This document shows, in pieces, positions 52,296-61,163 of a stretch of 64,000 nucleotides of DNA; within the stretch, counting starts at the first letter, position 1; every line of letters starts with the position of its first letter. The translations under genes were made by a program, and so were the position numbers. Below the pieces are notes generated by a model. It had not been told where the DNA came from, did no database searches, and was given only the letters and a program-made list of their open reading frames with translations. Location: NCBI RefSeq assembly GCF_008271695.1, contig NZ_VKKY01000001.1, positions 496,001 to 560,000 on the forward strand. Direction: 5' to 3'. Origin of the DNA: Rufibacter hautae (GTDB taxonomy: Bacteria; Bacteroidota; Bacteroidia; Cytophagales; Hymenobacteraceae).

Positions 52296-53957
52296 ATGAA
52301 CCATAGACTAAACAAAATCTTCCTCCTGCTCCTGCTGGCGGTGCTGGTGGCACCCACGGTAGGGGCGCAAACCAAAAGCAAAGCCTCTGGGGCTTCCACT
52401 TCCTCTGCCAACCAGGTAAAAACAGCCAACGGCCTGGTAGAAGGCACCCGGGAGAAAAGCGGCATCCGCTCGTTCAAGGGGGTGCCGTTTGCCGCGCCGC
52501 CTGTAGGCGATTTGCGCTGGCGCGAGCCGCAGCCGGTGAAGAACTGGCAGGGCGTTCGCAAGGCTACCCAGTTCGGACCGCGGGCCATGCAGTTGCCGGT
52601 GTTCGGGGATATGAATTTCCGGAGCAACGGCGTGAGCGAGGATTGCCTGTACCTCAACGTCTGGACACCGGCTAAAACCGGAAAAGAGAAACTGCCGGTG
52701 CTGGTGTACTTCTATGGCGGCGGCTTTATTGCCGGCGACGGTTCTGAGCCGCGCTATGACGGCGAGAGCATGGCGCAGAAAGGCATTGTGGCCATTACGG
52801 TCAATTACCGCTTGGGCGTGTTCGGGTTCTTCGCGCACCCAGAGCTGACGCAGGAATCACCCTACAAAGGCTCGGGCAATTACGGGTTCCTGGACCAGTC
52901 CGCGGCCTTGCGTTGGGTGAAAGAAAACATTGCGGCGTTTGGGGGTGATCCGGCCAGGGTGACCATTGCCGGAGAATCGGCGGGGTCTATCTCGGTGAGC
53001 GCGCAGATGGCGTCTCCTTTGTCTAAAAACCTAATGGCCGGGGCTATTGGTGAGAGCGGAGCCCTGGTGAACTCCCCCTTCGACCCTGTTCCGCTGGCCG
53101 AGGCTGAGCAGAACGGCGTGAAGTTCGCTTCCAGCATCGGGGCTACTTCCCTGGCCCAATTACGGGCAATGGACGCCAAGCAGTTGTTGAACGAGGCCGG
53201 CAAACCGGGTATGGGCCGCTTCGTGCCTACCCTAGACGGTTACTTCTTCCCTAAATCGCCTGCGGCCGTTTTCGCGGCGGGTGAGCAGGCCAAGGTTCCG
53301 CTGCTTGCCGGCTGGAACTCAGAGGAAATGACCTACCGCGCCCTTTTCGGGCAGGATGCGCCTACGAAGGAAAACTACACCAAACTGGTGCAGAAACTGT
53401 ACGGTCCCCGCGCTGAAAATGTCCTGAAACAATATGCCGCTGCCTCCGATGCCGAGGTCGCGCAAGTGGCCACGGACTTGTCTGGTGACCGTTTCATTGC
53501 CTACAGCACCTGGAAATGGATGGACCTGCACAGCAAAACCAGCGGCAAACCCGTGTACCGTTACCTGTACTCCCGCCCTCGGCCCGAGATGGTGCCCGAG
53601 ATGGGCAACGCCACCGCGGGTCTGGCGGGCGGCGTGGTAAAGGACTCCAACGCCCCCAAAGCCCCACCAGCCACGGGCGCTGTGCACTCCGCCGAGATTG
53701 AGTACGCCATGGGCAACCTGGCCACGAACAAGGTCTTCGCCTGGACGCCGGAGGATTACAAAGTCTCCAAAACCATGCAGGAGTACTTCGCCAACTTCAT
53801 CAAAACCGGCAACCCCAACAGCGGCAGCTTGCCTAAATGGCCCACCGCCACCGGCAACGCCGTGCAGTACCAGGTCATCGACGTGAACACCAAAACCGTC
53901 ACTGAGAAAAACCGCGGGCGTTACTTACTCATGGATGAACTGAACACCAAGAAATAA
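52296..53957 (+). CDS. Exported carboxylesterase/lipase family protein (type B)
   Basis: A 553-residue exported alpha/beta hydrolase. Signal peptide to about residue 26 (VGAQ). Type-B carboxylesterase motifs: RSFKGVPFAAPPVGDLRW, SEDCLYLNVW, oxyanion YGGGF, nucleophile Ser in GESAGS, and acid/base region with His in GAVHSAEIEYAMGN. Likely deacylates esters, perhaps acylated or feruloylated glycans; the actual substrate is unknown. Follows GDPD by 120 bp and ends with a strong terminator. Confidence 0.93.
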   Translation: MNHRLNKIFLLLLLAVLVAPTVGAQTKSKASGASTSSANQVKTANGLVEGTREKSGIRSFKGVPFAAPPVGDLRWREPQPVKNWQGVRKATQFGPRAMQLPVFGDMNFRSNGVSEDCLYLNVWTPAKTGKEKLPVLVYFYGGGFIAGDGSEPRYDGESMAQKGIVAITVNYRLGVFGFFAHPELTQESPYKGSGNYGFLDQSAALRWVKENIAAFGGDPARVTIAGESAGSISVSAQMASPLSKNLMAGAIGESGALVNSPFDPVPLAEAEQNGVKFASSIGATSLAQLRAMDAKQLLNEAGKPGMGRFVPTLDGYFFPKSPAAVFAAGEQAKVPLLAGWNSEEMTYRALFGQDAPTKENYTKLVQKLYGPRAENVLKQYAAASDAEVAQVATDLSGDRFIAYSTWKWMDLHSKTSGKPVYRYLYSRPRPEMVPEMGNATAGLAGGVVKDSNAPKAPPATGAVHSAEIEYAMGNLATNKVFAWTPEDYKVSKTMQEYFANFIKTGNPNSGSLPKWPTATGNAVQYQVIDVNTKTVTEKNRGRYLLMDELNTKK

Positions 53958-53982
53958 CCAGTCCGACCCTTTATAACGCGGC

Positions 53983-54040
53983 AAAGCCATCGGTCAGAAA
54001 CGTAGCTTTTCAGGAGCTTCTTTTTCTGGCCGATGGCTTT
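53983..54040 (+). terminator. Intrinsic terminator after the carboxylesterase gene
   Basis: AAAGCCATCGGTCAGAAA (53983-54000) pairs with TTTCTGGCCGATGGCTTT (54023-54040), one mismatch, followed by CTCTTTTT. Confidence 0.85.
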
Positions 54041-54120
54041 CTCTTTTTATGCTTACTTTAGCCCAGATTTCTTAAAATCACCCTCAAACCGATACAAGAT
54101 TCTATCCACCCAGCCTCCCT

Positions 54121-55002
54121 ATGAAAACGAAACCTACCCACTGGTTTGCCGCCTTACTCTTCACCTGCCTCGGATTATTTTCCTTTCTGCCCAAGAAAGA
54201 ATGGACGCCTTTACTAGACAAGAATCTCACGCAGTGGGAAACGTATCTGAGCTACCGGCATAAGCTGGGCTACAACGGCAAAGTGCCGGTGGATGCACAA
54301 GGAAAGGAAATCGCCCCCATTGGCTATAACCAGAAAGGCCAGACTGTCTTCACGTACCTAGAGGAGAAAGGTGAACCTATGCTGAAGGTGAGCGGCGAGA
54401 TCTACGGTTGCGTCTATACCAAACAGGAATACGAGAACTACCACCTGAAGCTTAAATACAAATGGGGCCAGAACAAGTTCGAGCCCCGCAAAGACCTGCT
54501 CAAAGACTCGGGGGTGCTGTACCACTCCGTGGGGGAAAGCGGCAAGGATTATTGGCGCGCCTGGATGCTCTCGCAGGAATTCCAGATCATGGAAGGCCAC
54601 ACCGGCGACTACTGGAGCATCGCCAACTCGGCCATTGACATCCGGGCGTTTCTGCCCGAGGGCATGATGAACTCCGTGGCCGATGCCAAACAGCCGTTCC
54701 TGGGTTTCGGGAGAGGCTCCGGCAGAGACGGCCTTTGCCTGAGAAGTGAAAACCGCGAAAGCAAAAACGGCGACTGGACCCAGATTGAACTGATCTGCTA
54801 CAAAGGCAAAAGCCTGCACATTGTGAACGGCCAGGTGGTGATGGTGCTGCAGAATTCCCGCTACGTAGAAAACGACAAAGCCACTCCGCTCACCAAAGGC
54901 AAAATCCAGATCCAAAGCGAAGCCGCCGAGGTGTACTACAAAGACATTCTGCTGAAGGAGTTAGACGAGCTGCCCAAAGAGTACGCGGCGTATTTCAACT
55001 AA
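54121..55002 (+). CDS. DUF1080 (3-keto-disaccharide hydrolase-type) exported protein
   Basis: A 293-residue exported jelly-roll protein. N-terminal signal/anchor (FAALLFTCLGLFSFLP), then WTPLLDKNLTQWETYL, EIYGCVYTKQEYENYHLKLKY (split by variable residues), SGVLYHSVG, QEFQIMEGHTGDYW and NGDWTQIELIC, the standard DUF1080 series. Family members bind or cleave sugars (3-keto-disaccharide hydrolases, laminarinase-like folds). It fits the glycan theme of this region. Confidence 0.9.
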   Translation: MKTKPTHWFAALLFTCLGLFSFLPKKEWTPLLDKNLTQWETYLSYRHKLGYNGKVPVDAQGKEIAPIGYNQKGQTVFTYLEEKGEPMLKVSGEIYGCVYTKQEYENYHLKLKYKWGQNKFEPRKDLLKDSGVLYHSVGESGKDYWRAWMLSQEFQIMEGHTGDYWSIANSAIDIRAFLPEGMMNSVADAKQPFLGFGRGSGRDGLCLRSENRESKNGDWTQIELICYKGKSLHIVNGQVVMVLQNSRYVENDKATPLTKGKIQIQSEAAEVYYKDILLKELDELPKEYAAYFN

Positions 55003-55018
55003 GTGTTTTCAGGCAAGA

Positions 55019-55501
55019 ATGCTTCACTATAAAACCGACCTACGAGCGCTCAAAAAGAAGGAACTCAAAAACTTGTGGTTTTTTGTACCGTTTTATGGAT
55101 TGCTTCCTGCCATAGACTTTCTATTCAAAACGGACTTGGTTTGGGACAGCTATTATTTTGTAGTCGGGGCTCTTTCCTTGGCCTCTTTGGTGGACTTGTA
55201 CAGTAAAAGGAGACTGCACCAACTTGTCTTTGATACCCAACGGGCAGAAATCATCATAGAGACTAATACGTTCGAAAATCTTTTAAAAAGACAAACACTC
55301 CCTTTTAGAGAAACCAATCTTCAGGTTTCTAGACCGGTTACAATATTCCAATTGAAAGAAACCCCGCTCACCTTGACCTTCTATCATAGGAGAAAAGAAG
55401 TCCTGAAAATAAACAACCATAAGGATGGTCTTCCACCGGAGACTTTGGAGGAAATCAGGGAAAAGGTGCTGGCATATTGCAGCCCTAACCTCGCAAATTG
55501 A
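55019..55501 (+). CDS. Hypothetical membrane protein with PH-like cytosolic domain
   Basis: A 160-residue protein: two hydrophobic segments near the N-terminus (about 19-36 and 46-61), then a soluble, strand-rich part (LVFDTQRAEIIIETNTFEN, LTLTFYHRRKEVLKIN) that could be a bacterial PH-like fold, and a terminal helix. No family named with confidence. AT-rich compared with neighbours. Starts 17 bp after the DUF1080 stop. Confidence 0.6.
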   Translation: MLHYKTDLRALKKKELKNLWFFVPFYGLLPAIDFLFKTDLVWDSYYFVVGALSLASLVDLYSKRRLHQLVFDTQRAEIIIETNTFENLLKRQTLPFRETNLQVSRPVTIFQLKETPLTLTFYHRRKEVLKINNHKDGLPPETLEEIREKVLAYCSPNLAN

Positions 55502-55535
55502 GCTTGTACTTTCAGCTGGAGGAGAAAAATAAAAG

Positions 55536-55589
55536 GTCGGCCCTGTTTTACGTAAGTTTTCTGAAAAACTGCCGCAAAACGGGGCCGAC
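55536..55589. terminator. Dyad-type hairpin between convergent genes
   Basis: GTCGGCCCTGTTTTACG pairs with CGCAAAACGGGGCCGAC (two mismatches); inner AAGTTTTCTG/GAAAAACT also pairs. A dispersed-dyad copy with extended outer arms, between the convergent 55019-55501 and 55608-56399 genes. Confidence 0.6.
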
Positions 55590-55607
55590 TTGTTTAGGAG
55601 GATCAGA

Positions 55608-56399
55608 CTACTTCTTCGCGGAGGCGGTTGCTTTCAGGTGCTTGGCGGCTTCAATAAAGGTAGTGTTCCAGATGTCTTTTTCGTTCTTCTTCAGGAACTG
55701 CAGTAATTGGCGGTGCGCTTCCAAGGAGACGTTCAAGGAGTGCTCGCCACCTACGCCGTGGAAGAGGAACACGATCATGCTGTTGGTCTCCATGGCCTTT
55801 TTCACCATGGCAATAAGCTCGTCGCCGGTCTGGCCGTTGATCATGAAGGAACCTACGTTGTAGACGTCTGTCTCCGTTTTGGGAACATAAACGCCCTGCA
55901 CGCCACGAGCTGCTACCAGGTCGTTTTTCAGGCCATCAATGAAGTTGACACCGGCCACTTTGGTATCGCCGCAGGGATAGGCGAAGGTGTGCTCTTTCTT
56001 GCCGTCCACGGCTTCCAGGGCAGCGTTGGTCATCTTGATTTCATCGGTGATGCGGCGCACGGTGTAGGTGGCCAGGTCATAGTCTGGAATCACAAAACTT
56101 CTGCCAGGTTGGCGCCCGTCGCACGGGTGAAAAAGCGAGTGGTTGGCGAGTTCGTGCTTGTTGGCAGCGGCTTTCCGCCACTCGGGCAGGCGTTTGGTGA
56201 AGGCCGGCGAAGAGGCGATGAGGTAGAAGGTGCCTTTCAGTTTCACGGAGTCCAGGGCTGGAATCACTTTATCCAGGTGCGTGTTGAGGGCATCGTCATA
56301 GGTGAGCACCACGGCGCACTTTTTCTTGTTCCAGTCTTGCGCGAAAACAGAGGCGCTCACCAGGCAGAGCAGAAACGTAAGGGTTCTTTTCAGGATCAT
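55608..56399 (-). CDS. Exported polysaccharide deacetylase family protein
   Basis: A 263-residue NodB-type deacetylase with signal peptide (ends SVFAQ). NodB motif 1 is AVVLTYDDALN (metal Asp), motif 2 ELANHSLFHP (HxxxH metal His pair); later TFAYPCGDTK and IVFLFHGVG complete the set. Should remove acetyl groups from a carbohydrate in the periplasm. It is the only minus-strand gene in this stretch. Confidence 0.92.
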   Translation of the reverse strand: MILKRTLTFLLCLVSASVFAQDWNKKKCAVVLTYDDALNTHLDKVIPALDSVKLKGTFYLIASSPAFTKRLPEWRKAAANKHELANHSLFHPCDGRQPGRSFVIPDYDLATYTVRRITDEIKMTNAALEAVDGKKEHTFAYPCGDTKVAGVNFIDGLKNDLVAARGVQGVYVPKTETDVYNVGSFMINGQTGDELIAMVKKAMETNSMIVFLFHGVGGEHSLNVSLEAHRQLLQFLKKNEKDIWNTTFIEAAKHLKATASAKK

Positions 56400-56475
56400 T
56401 TTGTTTGTATAAATGGCTTTTTAGGGAAGAGACAAGTTTGCCATAAGTTACAGCAACTCCGCCACAAACCTTGCA

Positions 56476-56511
56476 TTTAGGGCCTGATTTTCACAAAACA
56501 ACCTCAAAACA
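56476..56511. repeat. Dispersed dyad copy, weak
   Basis: CATTTAGGGCCTGATTTTC / ACAAAACAACCTCAAAAC, between the divergent deacetylase and methyltransferase genes. Confidence 0.35.
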
Positions 56512-56645
56512 ACCAGGCAAGGCCACTTACCAAAGAGGATATAAATCCCCAGGAACTCTTCGGCGCTCCCTGCACATACATATAACTTTTACTATCCTGT
56601 TTTCCGTACAAGCGTGTGAACACAAACTAACCCCAGCCACCTTCT

Positions 56646-57461
56646 ATGGACCTAACTCAGGAAATAGCCCAACTAGGCCCCTGGTTTCATAACCTGCACT
56701 TGCCAGACGGCACCCAGACTGCCCCCAACCATAGCTTAGGCGATTTCCCGGCCTTTAAATGGGAACACATCAAAAAATACATTCCAGAGGACCTTACCGG
56801 CTGGCGCGTGCTGGACGTAGGCTGCAATGCTGGTTTCTACACCATGGAACTGGCCAAGAGAGGCGCCTCGGTGCTGGGCATTGACGTAGACCCGCATTAC
56901 CTCCGGCAGGCCGCCTGGGTAGCCCAGCAGTTCGGGTTTGATGACAAGGTGGAGTTCCGGCAGATGCAGGTCTATGACGTGGCCCACCTGCAGGAGAAAT
57001 TCGATCTCGTCTGGTACATGGGCGTGATGTACCACTTGCGGTACCCCTTGCTGTCATTGGACATTCTCTCGCAGAAAACTACGCGCCTGATGGTGTTTCA
57101 GACCCTCACCATGCCTGGCGAGGAAGTAGCCGAGATACCCGCTGATATTGACTTCAACGAGCGCGAGGTGATGCTGGAGCAAGGCTACCCCAAGATGGGT
57201 TTTATTGAGCATAAGCTGGCCGGCGATGTCACCAACTGGTGGGCGCCTAACCACGCCTGCATTGAGGCCATGCTGCGCTCCTGCGGCCTGAAAGTGACCC
57301 AAAAACCAGACCACGAAATCTACCTCTGCGAGCCAGACCCCGAAAACCAGAACAGCACGCACACCTGGAACAGTTCTGAGCTGCTCTCGGCCACCGGACA
57401 AGCCTGGCAAGAGGCCGTAGCCGCCAAGGTGGAAGGCAAAAACAGAACCCTTACCCGTTAA
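56646..57461 (+). CDS. SAM-dependent methyltransferase, TIGR04290/CmoB-like
   Basis: A 271-residue class I methyltransferase. It opens LGPWFHNLHLPDG, then GDFPAFKWEHIKKYIP, SAM motif I VLDVGCNAGFYTMEL, the acidic GIDVDPHYL, and WYMGVMYHLRYP. This pattern is that of the family NCBI names TIGR04290, related to the CmoB/DUF1698 group, which I recall being found near glycosyltransferase genes. It should methylate a product or intermediate of the neighbouring glycan locus; the site is unknown. Confidence 0.85.
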   Translation: MDLTQEIAQLGPWFHNLHLPDGTQTAPNHSLGDFPAFKWEHIKKYIPEDLTGWRVLDVGCNAGFYTMELAKRGASVLGIDVDPHYLRQAAWVAQQFGFDDKVEFRQMQVYDVAHLQEKFDLVWYMGVMYHLRYPLLSLDILSQKTTRLMVFQTLTMPGEEVAEIPADIDFNEREVMLEQGYPKMGFIEHKLAGDVTNWWAPNHACIEAMLRSCGLKVTQKPDHEIYLCEPDPENQNSTHTWNSSELLSATGQAWQEAVAAKVEGKNRTLTR

Positions 57462-57473
57462 TACCCCCATCAG

Positions 57474-57529
57474 AAATATGCTCGTTTTGAGGCCTCTTTC
57501 TGGAAATGAGGCCAAAAACGAGCATATTT
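57474..57529. terminator. Dyad-type hairpin after methyltransferase gene
   Basis: AAATATGCTCGTTTT pairs with AAAACGAGCATATTT; inner GAGGCCTCTTTC/GAAATGAGGCC also pairs. It begins 13 bp after the stop and ends 22 bp before the NUDIX gene. Dispersed-dyad layout with extended outer arms. Confidence 0.6.
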
Positions 57530-57550
57530 GTTTTCAATTAGTTTAAAGTC

Positions 57551-58108
57551 ATGCCTTACCCCCGTCCCTGGCGATTGCTTCGCTCCCAGATTGCTTACAA
57601 ACACAAATGGTACACCCTGCGCCGCGATGAGGTGGAACTGCCCAGCGGCCACGTGGTAGACGATTTCTTTGTGAGCGAGCGCCCCGATGGGGCTTATGTC
57701 TTCCCGGTTACTGCGCAGAACGAGGTTCTTTTTGTGCGCCAGTACAAACACGCCGCCGGCAAGATTTTCCTGGAACTGCCCGCCGGCTCTTTCTACCCAG
57801 ACCAAGAGCAAGCCCAGGATGCCGCTACCCGCGAACTGCTGGAAGAAACCGGTGCCGTCCTCACGCAGGAGTTGGTGCCGCTGGGTGTGCTGCATGACAA
57901 CCCAGCCAAAGACACCAGCCGCATCCATCTTTTCCTGGCCCAGAATGTACGCGTGGAACAGCAGCAGGCCCTGGACGTCACAGAAGAGATTGAGGTGGTA
58001 CCTGTGCCCCTAAACCAAGTCTTGTCTAAAGTACTGAACGGTGAGATCTGCGTCTCGGGCTCGGTGTCTCTGTGCTTTCTGGCGCTGCGGCATCTGCAGG
58101 CTCTATAA
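57551..58108 (+). CDS. NUDIX hydrolase (ADP-ribose pyrophosphatase-like)
   Basis: A 185-residue NUDIX enzyme splitting nucleoside-diphosphate-X compounds. NUDIX box: GSFYPDQEQAQDAATRELLE followed by ETGAV; the REx2EExG core is intact while the spacing between first Gly and Glu is one residue longer than consensus. N-terminal YTLRRDEVELPSG and VRQYKHAAGKI match the ADP-ribose/GDP-mannose pyrophosphatase group. It may act on nucleotide sugars near this locus. Confidence 0.9.
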   Translation: MPYPRPWRLLRSQIAYKHKWYTLRRDEVELPSGHVVDDFFVSERPDGAYVFPVTAQNEVLFVRQYKHAAGKIFLELPAGSFYPDQEQAQDAATRELLEETGAVLTQELVPLGVLHDNPAKDTSRIHLFLAQNVRVEQQQALDVTEEIEVVPVPLNQVLSKVLNGEICVSGSVSLCFLALRHLQAL

Positions 58109-58284
58109 AGACAAATGCGGGAAATGATTGCATCGGCAGGGCCAAGAAAGAAATTACCGGTAGACCTCAACCACAGCACTAAAACTAAGTATAGGGAATG
58201 TAACCGCGGAAGAACTCTGCCAGCTCAGCCTTCTGCAGGGCCACGGTTACGTTTATCCCCACCATACTTAACTACCGCAGCGCA

Positions 58285-58866
58285 ATGGCTGAAGTGAACG
58301 AGGGTGCACTCCCTGAAGGAAAAAAGAAAAAAGACAAGGCACAGAAAACCCAGCGGGGCACAGAAACCATGTTCCGGATCACGGCCGCCAACCAGATGCG
58401 GCTCAGTGACATGGCAGACAACAAGGCGCATATTCTGCTTACCATTAACTCCATCATCGTGTCTATTCTGCTGTCGGTGCTGTTCAGGAAACTGGACACC
58501 GAGCCCCAGCTTATTGTGCCGGCCATGCTGTTTCTGTTCACTTCCCTCTGCACCATGGTATTGGCCATTCTGGTGACCATGCCCCGCATCAAGAAAGACC
58601 AGCCCAACAGAGACCTGAGCAAAGACAAGATCAACCTCATGTTCTTCGGGGATTTCCACAGCATCAGCCTGCTGGAGTACGAAGAGGGCATTACCGAGAT
58701 GATGACCAACCCCAAGACGCTGTACGGCAGCATGATCAAAGACAACTACCACCTGGGCGTGGTGCTGCAGAAGAAATACACTAGCCTGCGGTTTGCCTAC
58801 ATCTTCTTCATGGTGGGCTTTGTGGTTTCGGTGATTTCCTTCGTGATCACGCAATTGTTCTCCTAG
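58285..58866 (+). CDS. Pycsar-type transmembrane effector domain protein (PycTM/DUF5706-like)
   Basis: A 193-residue membrane protein. After a Lys-rich N-terminus comes ANQMRLSDMADNKAHILLT, the hallmark of the DUF5706/PycTM family, followed by three to four hydrophobic segments (about 57-75, 83-106, 170-191) and GDFHSISLLEYEEG. In Pycsar anti-phage systems this domain responds to cCMP/cUMP and damages the membrane. Many Bacteroidetes relatives carry an N-terminal HD domain; this one has none, and no pyrimidine cyclase is seen within 5 kb on either side. Assignment from motif; role as defence effector is open. Confidence 0.75.
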   Translation: MAEVNEGALPEGKKKKDKAQKTQRGTETMFRITAANQMRLSDMADNKAHILLTINSIIVSILLSVLFRKLDTEPQLIVPAMLFLFTSLCTMVLAILVTMPRIKKDQPNRDLSKDKINLMFFGDFHSISLLEYEEGITEMMTNPKTLYGSMIKDNYHLGVVLQKKYTSLRFAYIFFMVGFVVSVISFVITQLFS

Positions 58867-59059
58867 GCACCTGCCTTATTGCATTACAGTATTTATTCAT
58901 CGTCCCTACCCTTCTGCTTTACGTTAAACCATGCCAGGCGAATTCTTCTTTTCGCCTGAAAAACTAATGCCCAAGGCGCCAAAGCCCTCAAACCAAAAAG
59001 TAACGGTAGGCCCACCCGCCGCTGCTTAGGATTAACAGATATATAGCAAGCCAAGAAAC

Positions 59060-60523
59060 ATGCGTCAAGCCTCTATTTTAAAACCTGCTCCTGCTTCTAA
59101 GATTTCCCGCTTACCAGATTCCCCTTCCCTGCCCTGGATCCAAGTAGCACCAGACGCTCCCTATTTCATCACTGAGGACGGCCAGCCCTGGACCCCGGTG
59201 GGCCAGAACGATGCCATCACCTGGCCCGAGCTGGAAGGCTTGTTCCGCCGGAAGAACCTGGCCGCCGTAGAGGAATACCTGGCTTACCTCTCGCAACACG
59301 GCGTGACCTGCCTGCGCCTCATGCTGGAATACGCCCAGGTGAAGCACCGCTATTTTGAGAAACCGGCAGGCACGTTCAACCCCAGCATGGTCAAACTCTG
59401 GGACGATCTTTTCGCGCTCTGCGCCAAATACGGCCTACGCATTCTGCTCACGCCCTATGACACCTTCTGGATGTGGCTCAAGTGGAAGTATCACCCGTAC
59501 AACAAAAACCTAGGCGGACCTTGCGCCGGCCGAGGCCAATGGCTCCTTTGCCCAGACACCATGGCCGTCATCAAGGCGAGGCTCACGTTTGTGGTAGAGC
59601 GCTGGGGCGGCAGCGGCGTGCTCTTTGCCTGGGACCTCTGGAACGAGATGCACCCGGCGCACATGGGCAACAGCTCAGAGAGTTTCTCCCGGGTAGCCAC
59701 CGAGCTGAGCGAACACGTGCGCGATCTGGAACTACGCCTCTACGGCCGTTCCCACCCACAAACCGTGTCTATCTTCGGGCCTATCCTGCACACGCACCCA
59801 GACACCGCCGATACTATTTTCCGGCATCCCTTGCTTGATTTCGCCAGCACTCACTTCTACGATGCCAAAACCATTGACTACCCCAAGAACACGGTAGACT
59901 CGGCCATCAAGGTAGGCGAACTGGTGCGCGAAGCCCTGGAGCACGCCCCCGAGAACCGCCCGTTCTTTGATTCTGAGCACGGTCCCATTCACCTGTTCAA
60001 AGATAAAAAGCACACCCTGGCCCCCGAGTTTGACGATGAGTATTTCCGGCACATCCAGTGGGCACACCTGGCCTCGGGCGCGGCCGGCGGCGGCATGCGT
60101 TGGCCCAACCGCCATCCGCATACCTTAACCCCTGGCATGCGCGTGGCCCAGAAAAACCTGACCGGCTTTCTGGACCTCATCCATTGGCCCACGTTCCGGC
60201 GGAAGAACCTGAACCAGGAGATCAAGGTCTCAGAACCGTCCTTCGCGGTGTTCGGCTGCGCCGATGGTCAGCAAGCTGTCGTCTGGTTTCTCCGGAAGGA
60301 TGCCTTGTACCAACGTAAGCGCCTGATGGACCCTAATGCCGCCCCGCTCACCGTAACCGTGGAGATTCCCGGCCTGCAGAACGGCCACTACCAAATCACT
60401 ACCTGGAACACGTTAGAAGGCATGGTGCGCGAGCAATTTGAGCTGGAAGTACAAAATGCCAGTTGCAGTTTTACGGTGCCGGAAGTCCGCACCGATGTAG
60501 CCGTGGCGGTAGTAAAAAAGTGA
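59060..60523 (+). CDS. Cytoplasmic TIM-barrel glycoside hydrolase (GH5/cellulase-like)
   Basis: A 487-residue barrel with no signal peptide. N-terminal substrate-loop FITEDGQPWTPVGQND; acid/base Glu in WDLWNEMHP (about residue 197) and nucleophile Glu in FFDSEHGP (about residue 310), fitting clan GH-A; a C-terminal beta domain follows. A cytoplasmic location is unusual for this fold and suggests trimming or building of an intracellular glycan or glycoside. Contrast the fusion protein at 40685, whose equivalent residues are lost. Confidence 0.8.
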   Translation: MRQASILKPAPASKISRLPDSPSLPWIQVAPDAPYFITEDGQPWTPVGQNDAITWPELEGLFRRKNLAAVEEYLAYLSQHGVTCLRLMLEYAQVKHRYFEKPAGTFNPSMVKLWDDLFALCAKYGLRILLTPYDTFWMWLKWKYHPYNKNLGGPCAGRGQWLLCPDTMAVIKARLTFVVERWGGSGVLFAWDLWNEMHPAHMGNSSESFSRVATELSEHVRDLELRLYGRSHPQTVSIFGPILHTHPDTADTIFRHPLLDFASTHFYDAKTIDYPKNTVDSAIKVGELVREALEHAPENRPFFDSEHGPIHLFKDKKHTLAPEFDDEYFRHIQWAHLASGAAGGGMRWPNRHPHTLTPGMRVAQKNLTGFLDLIHWPTFRRKNLNQEIKVSEPSFAVFGCADGQQAVVWFLRKDALYQRKRLMDPNAAPLTVTVEIPGLQNGHYQITTWNTLEGMVREQFELEVQNASCSFTVPEVRTDVAVAVVKK

Positions 60524-60688
60524 TTCTCCCCTTGAGGGGAGCGAAGAGGGGTGTTTACATAGGAGAGTATGCATTTCAGAGTTAACTAAAGGTATCCTCT
60601 CACAAGAGTAAGCAAAGCATTATAATCAACAATGCATGACCAGCAGGTGTAAACACCCCCTCTTAATCTCCCCTTAAGGGGAGAATCT
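60522..60688. repeat. Inverted repeat, CTCCCCTTGAGGGGAG family
   Basis: A left arm (60522-60560, GATTCTCCCCTTGAGGGGAG then GGGGTGTTTACA) and a right arm (60649-60688) with the same sequence inverted, including a short internal palindrome in each arm. The left arm overlaps the glycosidase stop codon. A related remnant (CTCCCCTTCAAAGGGGACGG) lies at 60757-60776. Confidence 0.8.
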
Positions 60689-60807
60689 GCGTTTTGCAGC
60701 GCTGTATAAAAGTATAAAGCTATATGCAGAGTTCGGCTGGACTATTCATCCCCCTACTCCCCTTCAAAGGGGACGGAATGCGTGTGCAACAACTTAAGAG
60801 GTATAAA

Positions 60808-61092
60808 TCACAGGAAGGCCTTCACCAATTGCTCCCACTCCTCTGGCAACGTACCAGCAGGTCTTGTTTTACCGGCGCGTTTGTACCAGTAATCGGCGTT
60901 CCAGAGGTCTCCTTCTTTGCGGTGGAGGTAGGCGTGAATCCGAGCGGCATTTTTATCCGGTAGGTCCTGAATGAGTTCATGCGCTTCTTTCCAATTGCCT
61001 TGGGCGTCATGCCACAGTGCCTGCAGGTAGACAGAAGATTCAGCCGGAGGCGTGGGCGCGGAAATACCTTTCTAGAAGGCTGCAAAATCCAT
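60808..61092 (-). pseudogene. Short conserved gene interrupted by in-frame TAG at codon 7
   Basis: Reading leftwards from ATG at 61092 gives MDFAAF, a TAG codon at 61074-61072, then 87 uninterrupted codons to TGA at 60810-60808. The remainder is clearly protein-like: SVYLQALWHDAQGNWKEAHE, then LIQDLPDKNAARIHAYLH, RKEGDLWNADYWYKRAG and PEEWEQLVKAF. This resembles a roughly 90-residue conserved bacterial protein of unknown function with a HAYLHRKEGD core. No good alternative start follows the TAG. Either a recent pseudogene, a sequencing error, or a readthrough case. It lies downstream of the inositol-phosphate synthase gene on the same strand. Confidence 0.75.
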
Positions 61093-61163
61093 AGAATATC
61101 TAAAACAGGTTTAAGGGAAATCAGGCATTGTGGCAAGAAGAACTTACCTGCACCTAAAAGCAG

